Shown here: positions 27,231 to 36,576 of the stretch, in pieces | How the letters are laid out: every line of letters starts with the position of its first letter | Position numbering within the stretch: the first letter of the stretch is position 1 | Notes under the pieces: model-generated | What the model was told of the DNA's origin: nothing | Database searches by the model: none | What the model saw: the letters and a program-made list of their open reading frames with translations, nothing else | From: Actinomycetes bacterium | Lineage (GTDB): Bacteria > Actinomycetota > Actinomycetes > Actinomycetales > Dermatophilaceae | Length of the DNA stretch: 57,100 nucleotides | Direction of reading: 5' to 3' | Assembly (NCBI GenBank): GCA_023420415.1 | Contig: JAEZWF010000027.1 | Location: 1 to 57,100 of the forward strand | Program-made: the position numbers and the translations under genes

Positions 27231-30200
27231 TCACCTCTGCACGAAGACAGCCACCGTCCGTGGGGGCACCGTGGCAGACCCGGTAGCCCGGTCCCAGGTC
27301 GCCCGCTTGACCACCGGGTCGGAGCCGCCGGCCTGGACCGGTGACAACGCCAAGTCGGCCCCGGCGAGGCCGCGCACCTTCTGCGTCACGGCACCGGGCG
27401 AAGCGTTGAACACGACCACGAGCCCACGCAGGGACGGATCGGCGTCGCGTCCCTTGGTGTCGTCGACCCGCATCGCGATGACGCCTGGACGGGCGTCGGC
27501 CGTGCCACTGGCCGGGAAGGACACCTTGGCGTTGATCGCATCGGCGCTGCCGAGCCGGAACAACGGAGTCGAGAACCGCAGTCGGAGCAGGTCCTGGGCA
27601 GCAGCGGTCGCGGTCTGCACGTCGGCCGCCTTCGGCTTGAGCGCCGGGTTGGCCAGCAGCGGCTTCTGGTAGACCCACTTCGCCTCGTTGTCCTCCTTGA
27701 GTGGCAGGCCGTGGCCGAAGCCGTTGTCGGCGCCGGTCCAGTCGAGGGTGTTGAACCAGTCGCCGCTGTCATAGCTGTTGCGGTCCAACGACTTCGACCG
27801 CAGCAGGTCGGCTCCGGCGTGCCAGAACGACGGCGTCTGCGACAGCGCCGTCGTGGCCAGCGAGACGGTGTTCATCCGCACCCGGTCGGCCATCGAGGTC
27901 GTCACCGGCAGCTTGTAGGTCAGGCTGTCGAAGAGCGTCTCGTTGTCGTGCGCGTCGACGTAGGTCACGACCTCGTCGGGCTGGTCGGCGTAGCCGGCCG
28001 GAGCTCCGTTGTAGTCGACCTTGTCGCCACGCGTCACCGCACCGTTCTCGTTGAGGCGGAAGGAGAACGCGCGCAGGTTGCCCGCGAGGCCGAGCTGGGT
28101 GAGGTCGGTGTCGTGCTTCAGCCGCGTGGCGGCGTCAGGGTTGGCGCCGGTGTCGCCGTTGGGGTCGGTCGCCTCCCCACTGCCGAAGCCCTGCGTGCGC
28201 GGGTTGTCGTCGAACGGCCCACCGCCGCGCACCGCGTCACGCAGCCGGTCGGAGAAGGTGCCGATCCCGGTGCCGCCGAGCTGGCCCTGCGTCGCCTGCT
28301 CGAACCGCGCGTTGTTCGCCACCTCACCGAAGTTCCAGCCCTCGCCATAGAGGTAGACGGACTTGCCGTCGACGCCGTCCTTCTTGAGCGTCAGCCGGTC
28401 GAGGGCCGCCCGCACCGCGAGCATGTTGGCCTTCGAGTGGTGACCCATCAGGTCGAACCGGAATCCGTCGACCTTGTAGTACTTCGCCCACAGGACAACG
28501 GAATCCACCATCGCCTTCTGTGCCATGGCGTGCTCGGTCGCGACGTTCTGGCAGCAGGTCGACGTCTCCACGGCACCGGTCGCGTTGAGCCGTTGGTAGT
28601 ACCCCGGGACGACCTTGTCGAGCACGCTGGTCTGCGCCTGCCCGGAGGCCGGCGTGTGGTTGTAGACCTGGTCGAGCACCACGCGCAGGCCACTGCGGTG
28701 CAACGCACCGACCATCGTGCGGAACTCCGACACCCGCGCACCCCCGTCGGCCTTCGCGGCGGTCGACGCATAGGAGCCCTCCGGCGCCATCCAGTGCCAG
28801 GGGTCGTAGCCCCAGTTGAACGCGTCCTTGGCGCGCACCTTGTCGATGCAGGCCTGCTGCTCCTCACTGTCGGGCGGGTAGGAGCGCAGATCGCATTGCG
28901 GCACAGCCTGTTTCGCCGGGTCCTCCGGGATCGACGCGATGTCGAACGTCGGCAGCAGGTGCACGGTGTTGAGGCCTGCCTCGGCCAGCTTGCGCAGGTG
29001 CTTGGTGCCGTTGCCGTTCTCGGCGAACGCGAGGTAGCTGCCGCGGTTCTCGGCAGTGACCGTGGGGTCGTTCACCGAGAAGTCCCGCACCTGCAACTCG
29101 TAGATCGTAGTGTCCACGCTGCGTGGAAGCTTCGGCGACGGCGTGTTCTTCCACACCGCCGGCTGGTATGCCGCGTCGGCCAGGTCGACGGCCACCGAAC
29201 GCGTCGAGTCGAGGGTGAGCGCGACGGAGTAGGGGTCCGTCACGGTCGTCGTCTCGACCTTCTGCGTCGACGGCACCCACACCGTCACCTCATAGAGGTA
29301 CCGCGCGTTCTTCCTGCCGGCCGTCGCCGACCACGACCCGTCGCGACTGCGCTTCATCGGCGTCCGCGTGGCAGCACTCACCGGCGCATCCGCCGCCGAC
29401 CCCGGCGCCCAGGTCAGCAGGTCCACCCGCTGCGCCGTGGGCGCCCACAGGCGGTAGCTCGGCCGGGAACCACGGAAGGTGACGCCGTACGCGCCGCGAG
29501 TGGCCTTCGCGGCATACACGTCATCGAGGACGTATGCCGTCTGCACACCAGTCGCGTCGAGGACTCGTCCCAGCGTGTCGGTCATGGCGACGGCGACCTG
29601 CCCGCGCAGGATCTCCGGCACCTTCTTGGCGGTCTTCTTGTCGAGCCGCAGCGCGACGTAGCCCTTGAGCTCGGGGTGCTTACTGGTCACCGACGCCGGT
29701 AGTCCGCGCGGGTCGTAGGTGAGGGGTGCGGTCTCGCCGCCCGTGATGGCCTCGGCGTCGACGGCGAGTCCGCCGTCGCGCGACCACGCGAGCGACCAGC
29801 GCAGCAGCGCCGGCTCGGCACCCTCGGGCACCATGTCGGCCGGCCACGCCACGAGGTCGCGGCTGACCCAGATCGCGCGCGCCTTGGTGAGGTCGGGCTG
29901 CGAACCGGCGCGGGCCACGGTCGGTGTCGCGACGTGGGTGGCCAGGTCGTAGGAGATGCTCACGACCATCCCGTCGCTGGGCACCGTGACGCTGATGTTG
30001 GCGCCGCCCGGGGCACCGCCGGCGCCGTAGTTCTCGTCCCAGCTCAGGCCATGGGCGACCTTGAAGTCGTAGACGCCTGCGGGCAGCTCGGTCGTCGACC
30101 ACGTGTAGGTGCCGTCGCCGTCGGGGTCCTGCAGCCAGGGCCGCATGCAGTCCGGTGACCAGTCGGCCGGGCATCCCAGCTCGCTCTGGAACGAGCCGGG

Positions 30201-33011
30201 CGCGGTGATGATGGGGCCCTGGGCGTCGGACGTCGCCCAGTGCGTGGCGTGGTCGTAGTAGAAGGTCACCGGTCCGCTCGGTGCCGTGTAGGAGATGTTG
30301 TCGCCGCCGGGAACGCCACCGGCCCCGTAGTTCTCGTCCCAGGACTTGTTGATGGCGGCCTTGTAGGCGTACGGCCCGGCCGGAAGGGTGTAGGTGCCCT
30401 TCCAGATCTGGTCCTTGGGGTCGAGCGTCAGCTGCGCCTGGGCGCAGTCGGGTGCCCAGTCGCCGGCGCAACCCATCTCGCTGTTGTGGTCGCCGGGCAC
30501 GCTGACGTTGTCGGGCTGCACGACCGGGCCCACCCCGCCGCCACCGCCGCCGGAGGCCTTCGGGTCACCGACGACGCCGTAGGACGACGTGGCCGACACC
30601 TGACCCGCGGAGTCCTTGGCGATCGCGCGGTACTCGAGCATGGTTCCCTTGGCCATCCCGCTCACGTCGTGGAAGACGCGGTATGGCGCGTTGTCATCCG
30701 TGCCGAGGGTAGTCCACTTCTTCGTGCCGACCGGACGGTAGGCGAAGGTCACCTGCGCGAAGGTGTTGTCAGGGATGGCCGCACCGATCTCGGCGCGACC
30801 ACCGACGACGTCGCCGGCGCCGGGCGAGGTGAGGTAGACTGCCGGCGCGGACTTCGGCTTGTCCATCGGGGAGGTCGCCTGCCACACCACCGCCGACTGC
30901 GGCGGCACCGTGACGGTCACACGCCCGTCCTTGGCCGAACGCACGGACTGTGTCGAGCCGTAGAGCGGACGGAAGGTCTGGTTGTGGCCGTAGGTCGCGA
31001 AGGTCGCGGACTTCGGCGTGGTCGCGTTGTTGAGCGCCACGACGTACTCGGTGCGCTTGGCCTTGTCGATGCGCGAGAACGCGAAGACGCCGGCGTTGCT
31101 GCTGGCGTAGCGGTGCACCTGCGCTCCGTCCGCGAGCGCCGGGTACTTCGCGCGCAGGGCCGAGAGCCGCGAGATGTGTTGGTAGAGAGGCGCGCTCGTG
31201 TTGTAGCGGTCCCGCGACCCGGACGGCCCTCCGAGGACCGGCTGGTCGGCATACTCCTGCACCTTGGTGGCGAACATGTCCTGCCGCGCAGCCTTGTCGC
31301 CACCCAGGCCGATGAAGCCCTGCTCGTCGCCGTAGTAGGTGATCGGCTGCCCGCGCGTCAGGAACATCAACGCGTCGGCCAGCTTGACCCGCTTCATGAG
31401 GTCGGCGTCGCCGGTGCTGGATCCCTTGAGCATCATGGCGACCCGGCCCATGTCGTGGTTACCGAGGAAGGTCGGCAGCTCGTAGGCGTTCGAGTCGGTG
31501 TCGGTGTAGTAGTCGTCGTCGGCGTAGAGGTCGCGCAGGTCGGTGCCGGACTTGCCCTGCACCCAGTTGACCGACTGTGCCTGGAAGCCGAAGTCCAACG
31601 TGGCCGGCAGCCGCCCCGTCGTCGTGTACTGGCTCATGAACGACGGACGCGCGTCGTAGACCTCGCCGAACATGAAGAAGTCGTCGTTGCCCGTGCGCTT
31701 GGCCTCCTGGAGCATCGCCGGGCTGAAGCTGCGCCAGAACTCCATGTTGACGTGCTTCACCGTGTCGATGCGGAACCCGTCGACGCCGAAGTCGACCCAC
31801 GCCTTGTAGATGTCCTCCATGCCCTGCTGCACGTCGAGCTGCTCGGTGAACAGGTCGTCCAACCCGACGAAGTCGCCGTACTCGGAGGACTCACCGGCAA
31901 AGGTCGAGTCGCCGCGGTTGTGGTAGTTCGTCGGGTCGTTGAGCCAGGCCGGAACCTTGACGTTCTCGTCGGCCGGGTTGGTGAACACCGGCGTGTAGGG
32001 GAACGACGTCTTCGGGTCCATTGCCGGGAAGCCCGGCTTGCCGGCATACGCCTTGTCGTCGAAGACCTTCCCCGTCGCGTCCTTGTAGGGGTAGGTCGCC
32101 TTGTCGCGGTAGGTGTACTGCCCCTCCTTGTAGTTGATGACGTCAGCGGTGTGGTTGGTGATGATGTCGAAGAAGACCTTCATGCCCTTGGCGTGGGCCT
32201 GGGCGATGAGGCTCTTGAGCTCGGCGTTGGTGCCGAGGTGCGGGTCGACCTGGGTGAAGTCGGTGATCCAGTAGCCGTGGTAGCCGGCGCTGTCGTTTGG
32301 CGGGGTGCCCTGGACGGGCCGGTTCTTGAACGACGGAGTCAGCCAGATCGCTGTCGTACCAAGGCCTTTGATGTAGTCGAGCTTGTCCATGACCCCCTTG
32401 AGGTCACCACCGTGGTAGTAGCCGCTGTTGGTCGGGTCGTACCCGGTCTTCAGCTTGTCGCCCGACAGACCACCCCGGTCGTTGGCCGGGTCACCGTTGG
32501 CGAACCGGTCGGCCATGACGAAGTAGTAGCGCTCCTTGGTCAGCCCGGCGCGCAGCGAGTCGGCGGCCATGGCCCTGTCCTGCGCGGTCGCCGGACCCCC
32601 GAGCGCCAGCGGCCGCATCCCCACCTGGTGCGTCGCGTCGTCGTAGCTGAACTCGACCTTCGCCGGCCCCTGCAGCACGAGCGGGATGTTGGCACCGTTG
32701 GCGGCGCCACCCGCGCCGTAGTTCTCGTCCCAGGAGTGGTTGATCGCGACCTTGAACTCATAGCTGCCCGCCGGGACGGTGAACGTGCCCGTGTATGCCG
32801 TGGTGGCGCCGACCCGGGTCAGGTCCGACTTCGCACACGCCGGGTCCCAGTCGTCACCGCAGCCGAGCTCGGACTGCAGCGACCCGGCGATGGTCGCCGT
32901 CCGGGCCGCCGGCTCGGCCGCGCCGGCGAGTGGCGCGGCGGTGACCGACCCCGCACCGAGGGTGAGCGCTGCTCCGAGCAGGACGGCATACAGGCGACGT
33001 GGACGACGCAT
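27231..33011 (-). CDS. Secreted amylopullulanase with two GH13 domains and three X25-like modules
   Basis: A 1926-residue exported enzyme for starch, glycogen or pullulan. After a signal peptide (LLGAALTLGAGSVTAAPLAGA) come an X25-like module (about 41-130), a GH13 alpha-amylase domain with nucleophile Asp416 (DGFRIDTVKH), acid Glu450 (GEVYD) and Asp520 (GNHDMGR), a linker, two more X25-like modules (about 834-926 and 933-1027), a pullulanase N-terminal/CBM48 region and a second GH13 domain of pullulanase type with Asp1520 (DGFRFDLMGHH), Glu1557 (YGEGWNF) and Asp1689 (VDAHDNE). All six catalytic residues are present. The three X25-like modules share SELGC-DW-P-C and SWDENYGAGG. GAGGAG precedes the ATG; a TGTAAA/TTTACA palindrome lies upstream. 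Confidence 0.95.
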   Translation of the reverse strand: MRRPRRLYAVLLGAALTLGAGSVTAAPLAGAAEPAARTATIAGSLQSELGCGDDWDPACAKSDLTRVGATTAYTGTFTVPAGSYEFKVAINHSWDENYGAGGAANGANIPLVLQGPAKVEFSYDDATHQVGMRPLALGGPATAQDRAMAADSLRAGLTKERYYFVMADRFANGDPANDRGGLSGDKLKTGYDPTNSGYYHGGDLKGVMDKLDYIKGLGTTAIWLTPSFKNRPVQGTPPNDSAGYHGYWITDFTQVDPHLGTNAELKSLIAQAHAKGMKVFFDIITNHTADVINYKEGQYTYRDKATYPYKDATGKVFDDKAYAGKPGFPAMDPKTSFPYTPVFTNPADENVKVPAWLNDPTNYHNRGDSTFAGESSEYGDFVGLDDLFTEQLDVQQGMEDIYKAWVDFGVDGFRIDTVKHVNMEFWRSFSPAMLQEAKRTGNDDFFMFGEVYDARPSFMSQYTTTGRLPATLDFGFQAQSVNWVQGKSGTDLRDLYADDDYYTDTDSNAYELPTFLGNHDMGRVAMMLKGSSTGDADLMKRVKLADALMFLTRGQPITYYGDEQGFIGLGGDKAARQDMFATKVQEYADQPVLGGPSGSRDRYNTSAPLYQHISRLSALRAKYPALADGAQVHRYASSNAGVFAFSRIDKAKRTEYVVALNNATTPKSATFATYGHNQTFRPLYGSTQSVRSAKDGRVTVTVPPQSAVVWQATSPMDKPKSAPAVYLTSPGAGDVVGGRAEIGAAIPDNTFAQVTFAYRPVGTKKWTTLGTDDNAPYRVFHDVSGMAKGTMLEYRAIAKDSAGQVSATSSYGVVGDPKASGGGGGGVGPVVQPDNVSVPGDHNSEMGCAGDWAPDCAQAQLTLDPKDQIWKGTYTLPAGPYAYKAAINKSWDENYGAGGVPGGDNISYTAPSGPVTFYYDHATHWATSDAQGPIITAPGSFQSELGCPADWSPDCMRPWLQDPDGDGTYTWSTTELPAGVYDFKVAHGLSWDENYGAGGAPGGANISVTVPSDGMVVSISYDLATHVATPTVARAGSQPDLTKARAIWVSRDLVAWPADMVPEGAEPALLRWSLAWSRDGGLAVDAEAITGGETAPLTYDPRGLPASVTSKHPELKGYVALRLDKKTAKKVPEILRGQVAVAMTDTLGRVLDATGVQTAYVLDDVYAAKATRGAYGVTFRGSRPSYRLWAPTAQRVDLLTWAPGSAADAPVSAATRTPMKRSRDGSWSATAGRKNARYLYEVTVWVPSTQKVETTTVTDPYSVALTLDSTRSVAVDLADAAYQPAVWKNTPSPKLPRSVDTTIYELQVRDFSVNDPTVTAENRGSYLAFAENGNGTKHLRKLAEAGLNTVHLLPTFDIASIPEDPAKQAVPQCDLRSYPPDSEEQQACIDKVRAKDAFNWGYDPWHWMAPEGSYASTAAKADGGARVSEFRTMVGALHRSGLRVVLDQVYNHTPASGQAQTSVLDKVVPGYYQRLNATGAVETSTCCQNVATEHAMAQKAMVDSVVLWAKYYKVDGFRFDLMGHHSKANMLAVRAALDRLTLKKDGVDGKSVYLYGEGWNFGEVANNARFEQATQGQLGGTGIGTFSDRLRDAVRGGGPFDDNPRTQGFGSGEATDPNGDTGANPDAATRLKHDTDLTQLGLAGNLRAFSFRLNENGAVTRGDKVDYNGAPAGYADQPDEVVTYVDAHDNETLFDSLTYKLPVTTSMADRVRMNTVSLATTALSQTPSFWHAGADLLRSKSLDRNSYDSGDWFNTLDWTGADNGFGHGLPLKEDNEAKWVYQKPLLANPALKPKAADVQTATAAAQDLLRLRFSTPLFRLGSADAINAKVSFPASGTADARPGVIAMRVDDTKGRDADPSLRGLVVVFNASPGAVTQKVRGLAGADLALSPVQAGGSDPVVKRATWDRATGSATVPPRTVAVFVQR

Positions 33012-33074
33012 CGGTGCTCCTCGACATCACGGCGCAACCCCATCGGTGCGCGAGTGTGCTCGGCACGCTAGCTG

Positions 33075-33088
33075 TGTAAACCTTTACA
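33075..33088. promoter_or_regulatory. LacI-type palindrome upstream of the amylopullulanase gene
   Basis: TGTAAACCTTTACA is a perfect 14-bp palindrome except at its CC centre (arms TGTAAA/TTTACA), 64 bases before the gene start. Maltose-responsive LacI-family regulators of Actinobacteria bind operators of similar form. No such regulator gene is in the window. Confidence 0.6.
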
Positions 33089-33129
33089 TGCATCCCCAAA
33101 CGACGACCGATTTCGGCCATCGCTCCTGC

Positions 33130-34812
33130 TCAGCGGGCTCGGGCGACCCGCCCCTCGTCCCAGACCGGCTCGTCCGACTCGTAGACCGAGCCGTCGGCAC
33201 CGAATACGACGAAGCGGTCGAAACCACGGGCGAACCACCGGTCGTGCGTGACCGCGAGGACCGTGCCCTCGAATGCCGCCAGCCCCTCCTCCAGCGCCTC
33301 CGCGGAGTGCAGGTCGAGGTTGTCGGTCGGCTCGTCCAGCAGCAGGCAGGTCGCGCCGGACAGCTCGAGCAGCAGGATCTGGAACCGCGCCTGCTGCCCA
33401 CCCGACAGCGAGTCGAAGGTCTGCTCCGACGCCCGCGCCAGGCCGTACCGGTCGAGCACCTTCGCGGCCTGCTCGCGCGGCATACCGACGCGGTGGTCGT
33501 CCCCGCGGTGGAGGATCTCGAGCAGCGTCCGGCCAGCGAGCGCGGGCTGCTCGTGGGTCTGGGCGAACCAGCCCGGCCGCACCCGCGACCCCAGCCGCAG
33601 CCGCCCGGCGTGGGCGACGCGCGCCGGCACGACGTCGCCGACCGGTCGGTGCTCGGCGTCGGGGTCGGAGCCGCCGGCAGCCACGAGCCGCAGGAAGTGC
33701 GACTTGCCCGACCCGTTGGACCCGAGCACCGCGACCCGCTCGCCGTACCAGACCTCGAGGTCGAACGGCTTCATCAGCCCGGTGAGCTCGAGGCCCTCGG
33801 CGATGACCGCGCGCTTGGCCGTGCGACCGCCCGCGAGACGCATGCGGACGTTCTGCCGCAAGGGAACTGCCTGCGGCGGGCCGGCGTCCTCGAACTTCGC
33901 CAACCGGGTCTGCGCTGCCCGGTAGCGGCTGGCCATGCCGTCGTTGTACTCGGCCTTGACCCGCAGCGTGTGTACCAGCGTCTTGAGCTTGGCGTGCTCC
34001 TCGTCCCAGCGTCGGCGCAGCTCCTCGAGCGAGGCGTTCCGGTCCTCGCGCGCCTGGTGATAGGTCGCGAACCGGCCCGCGTGCACCCACAGCGTCGACC
34101 CGGCCGCACCCGGCTCGAGGGTCGCGATTCGCGTGGCCACCCGGTCGAGCAGCTCGCGGTCGTGGCTGACGAACAGCACCGTCTTGGGTGAGGCGACGAG
34201 CTGGTCCTCGAGCCACCGCTTGGCCGGGACGTCGAGGTAGTTGTCCGGTTCGTCGAGCAGGAGCACCTCGTCCGGTCCGCGCAGCAGCGCCTCGAGCACG
34301 ACGCGCTTCTGCTCGCCGCCCGACAGCGTGGTGACCTTGCGCCACTGCGCCTTCTCGAACGGCATACCCAGCGCCGCCACCGTGCAGACGTCCCACAAGG
34401 TCTCGTACTCGTACCCACCCACGTCGGCCCAGTCGACGAGCGCCTGCGCGTAGGCCAGCTGGTCCGCCTCGCTGTCGCGCTCCATCATGAGCAGCTCGGT
34501 GCGGTCGATCTCCGCGGCCGCCGTGCGCACCTGGGTGGGCGCGACCGACACCAGCAGGTCACGCACGGTCGAGTCGTCACGCACCGAACCGATGAACTGG
34601 CGCATGACGCCGAGGCCGCCCGTGCGCGTCACCGCGCCGTCGTGCGCGGCCAGGTCGCCGGCGATGATGCACCCAAGGGTCGTCTTGCCGGTGCCGTTGG
34701 GGCCGATGAGCGCCACCTTGGCGCCCTCACCGACCCGCAGGGACACCTCGTCGAGCAGCGGCCTGCCGTCGGGCAGGACGAAGCTGACGGAGTTGACGTC
34801 GAGATGGCCCAC
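33130..34812 (-). CDS. ABC-F family ATPase (possible ribosome-protection type)
   Basis: A 560-residue soluble protein with two ABC ATPase domains and no membrane segments. Domain 1 has Walker A GPNGTGKT (37-44), signature LSGGEQKR and LLLDEPDNYLD. Domain 2 has GSNGSGKS, LSGGQQARFQ and LLLDEPTDNLDL. A charged linker of about 80 residues rich in Arg/Lys/Glu separates them, as in ABC-F proteins that act on the ribosomal E site. Whether it gives antibiotic resistance or acts in translation generally cannot be decided. The start is GTG. It is divergent from the gene at 34879. Confidence 0.93.
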   Translation of the reverse strand: MGHLDVNSVSFVLPDGRPLLDEVSLRVGEGAKVALIGPNGTGKTTLGCIIAGDLAAHDGAVTRTGGLGVMRQFIGSVRDDSTVRDLLVSVAPTQVRTAAAEIDRTELLMMERDSEADQLAYAQALVDWADVGGYEYETLWDVCTVAALGMPFEKAQWRKVTTLSGGEQKRVVLEALLRGPDEVLLLDEPDNYLDVPAKRWLEDQLVASPKTVLFVSHDRELLDRVATRIATLEPGAAGSTLWVHAGRFATYHQAREDRNASLEELRRRWDEEHAKLKTLVHTLRVKAEYNDGMASRYRAAQTRLAKFEDAGPPQAVPLRQNVRMRLAGGRTAKRAVIAEGLELTGLMKPFDLEVWYGERVAVLGSNGSGKSHFLRLVAAGGSDPDAEHRPVGDVVPARVAHAGRLRLGSRVRPGWFAQTHEQPALAGRTLLEILHRGDDHRVGMPREQAAKVLDRYGLARASEQTFDSLSGGQQARFQILLLELSGATCLLLDEPTDNLDLHSAEALEEGLAAFEGTVLAVTHDRWFARGFDRFVVFGADGSVYESDEPVWDEGRVARAR

Positions 34813-34865
34813 GGGGGTCCATCCTCCGGTATGCCGCGTGGTCGCGTCATCCGCGTTTTCTCACC

Positions 34866-34871
34866 TAGGGT
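34866..34871 (+). promoter_or_regulatory. Leaderless -10 box of the gene at 34879
   Basis: TAGGGT ends seven bases before the GTG at 34879, with no purine-rich site. The same hexamer and spacing are found before xseB. Confidence 0.55.
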
Positions 34872-34878
34872 GCGACGC

Positions 34879-35646
34879 GTGCGAGACCGGGCCATGTGGG
34901 TGTGGGACACGTCCGACCCGGGGGCGACCGTCAACCTCGCCGTCGCGACCGGCATCACCCGGCTGTATGCCGCGGCGCCCCCTCGGCTGGGCACCTCACC
35001 CGACCTGGGTCGGCTCATCCGGTTGACGTCCGCCGCTCGCGCCGCCGGGTTACGGGTCGACCTGCTCGGCGGGGATCCCGGATGGCCCGACAACCCCGAC
35101 GGGGTGATGCGCGAATGGCTGTCGCCCGCGCTGGAGACCGGCCTCTTCGACGGAGTCCACCTCGACGTCGAGCCCTGGACCCGTCCCGACTGGCCACGGC
35201 AGACCGCGACGCTGACCCATCGCTGGCTGGGTCTGCTCGACACCATCGGAGCCAGGCTCGGGAGCCGCGAGCTCGAGGCCGACATCCCGTTCTGGCTCGA
35301 CCAGGTGCCCACGAACGGGTCGACCCTCGACCGTGAGGTCATGCGCCGAACGACCGGTGTCACCGTCATGGCCTACCGCAACACCGCCAGTGGACCTGAC
35401 GGTTCGATCGCCTTGTCCGCCAAGGCGATCCGAGCGGGCGAGGACCTCGGAGTGCCGGTCCGCATCGGCCAGGAGACGACGTACCTCGGCGACAGCCCCA
35501 CCGCGACCAAGCAGACCTTCTTCGGCCAGACCCGCAGTGGCATGGAAATCCAGCTCGCGCACGTCACCGACGCCTACGCGTCATCCCCCGCCTTCGCAGG
35601 CTTGGCCATCCACGACGCGGCGGGGCATGCCGCCATGACACCCTGA
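34879..35646 (+). CDS. Hypothetical protein, TIM-barrel glycosidase-like
   Basis: A 255-residue cytoplasmic protein without a signal peptide. The order of segments suggests a (beta/alpha)8 barrel: MWVWDTSD at strand 1, LRVDLLGGDPGW, then LFDGVHLDVEPWTRPDW, where DGVHLDVEPW resembles the DxxDxE-like catalytic strand of GH18/GH85-type enzymes, followed by LEADIPFWLDQV, VTVMAYRNTASG and VRIGQETTY. The enzymatic activity and substrate are not known to me, and the resemblance is by motif only. The start is a GTG seven bases after TAGGGT (leaderless). It is convergent with truA across 19 bases. Confidence 0.85.
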   Translation: MRDRAMWVWDTSDPGATVNLAVATGITRLYAAAPPRLGTSPDLGRLIRLTSAARAAGLRVDLLGGDPGWPDNPDGVMREWLSPALETGLFDGVHLDVEPWTRPDWPRQTATLTHRWLGLLDTIGARLGSRELEADIPFWLDQVPTNGSTLDREVMRRTTGVTVMAYRNTASGPDGSIALSAKAIRAGEDLGVPVRIGQETTYLGDSPTATKQTFFGQTRSGMEIQLAHVTDAYASSPAFAGLAIHDAAGHAAMTP

Positions 35647-35665
35647 GCGCGCAGGCGCACCCCGG

Positions 35666-36511
35666 TCAGTCGAGCGTCCGTACTGCCCGCGCCTCCTCGG
35701 CGCGCGCCGCGAGCTCGGCGTCGGCCGGGTAGACGACCTCCTCCAGCGAGAGCCCGTGCGGCGGCATGACGACCACGCCGGGGTCGCGGACCCCGGCCCG
35801 CAGCACCTCGGCGGGCCAGTGCACCGGCTTGCGCCCCTCACCGACCGGCACGACGGCACCCACCAGCGACCGCACCATGGAGTGGCAGAACGCGTCCGCG
35901 ACCACGGTCGCCTCGAGCAGCCCGTCGTCGCGGCGGACCCACGAGTAGTCCAGCAGCGTGCGCACCGTCGTGGCTCCCTCGCGACGTTTGCAGAACGCCG
36001 CGAAGTCGGCGAGGCCGACCAGCGAGCGCGCACCGTCGTCCATGGCCGCGACATCCAGCGGCCGCTTGACCGTCACGATCTCGTTGCGGCGCAACGGGTC
36101 CAGCGACTCCAGCCGGTCGCACACGAGGTAGCGGTAACGGCGCCGCAGGGCAGAGAACCTCGCGTCGAAACCCTCTGGCGCCACCCTCACGGCGTGCACG
36201 ACGATGTCAGCGGGCAGGATGCCGCGCAGCCGGCTCGGCGCTGCCTCCTCGGGCAGCCGGTCGGACCGGCCCACGACAGCGGCCCACGCCGTGGGGTCCA
36301 CGTCGACGTGCGCCACCTGCCCACGCGCGTGCACCCCGGCATCCGTGCGTCCTGCGACTGTCAGCCGCACCGGCGGGTCCGCACGCAGCAACGTCGACAG
36401 CCCTGTCGTCAGCTCACCCTCGACCGTCCGTCGCCCGGGCTGCGCCGCCCACCCGGAGAAGTCCGTGCCGTCGTAGGCCAGGTCGAGCCGAAGGCGCAGC
36501 GACTCGTCCAT
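35666..36511 (-). CDS. truA: tRNA pseudouridine synthase A
   Basis: The 281-residue TruA enzyme that makes pseudouridine at positions 38-40 of the tRNA anticodon arm. The catalytic Asp is in AGRTDAGVHARGQV; LDLAYDGTDFSGWAAQPG and RRRYRYLVCD (aromatic residue) are also typical, as is FCHSMVRSLVGAVVPVG. The ATG at 36509-36511 lies six bases after TAGGCT on the minus strand, which suggests a leaderless transcript of its own. It follows rplQ and a small acidic protein on the same strand, the usual actinobacterial rplQ-truA order. Confidence 0.97.
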   Translation of the reverse strand: MDESLRLRLDLAYDGTDFSGWAAQPGRRTVEGELTTGLSTLLRADPPVRLTVAGRTDAGVHARGQVAHVDVDPTAWAAVVGRSDRLPEEAAPSRLRGILPADIVVHAVRVAPEGFDARFSALRRRYRYLVCDRLESLDPLRRNEIVTVKRPLDVAAMDDGARSLVGLADFAAFCKRREGATTVRTLLDYSWVRRDDGLLEATVVADAFCHSMVRSLVGAVVPVGEGRKPVHWPAEVLRAGVRDPGVVVMPPHGLSLEEVVYPADAELAARAEEARAVRTLD

Positions 36512-36517
36512 GCCGCC

Positions 36518-36523
36518 AGCCTA
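36518..36523 (-). promoter_or_regulatory. Leaderless -10 box of truA
   Basis: TAGGCT on the minus strand ends six bases before the truA ATG; no Shine-Dalgarno sequence lies between. Confidence 0.45.
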
Positions 36524-36576
36524 TCGAGCAGCACCCACCCCCAACCGGGGTGTGGCCGTGGTCAGCAGGGGCGTGC

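Noticed and set aside
30240..33071. A 943-codon open frame antisense to the amylopullulanase gene
   Set aside because: The translation is a Val/Arg/Gly-rich shadow; the minus strand encodes two intact GH13 domains.
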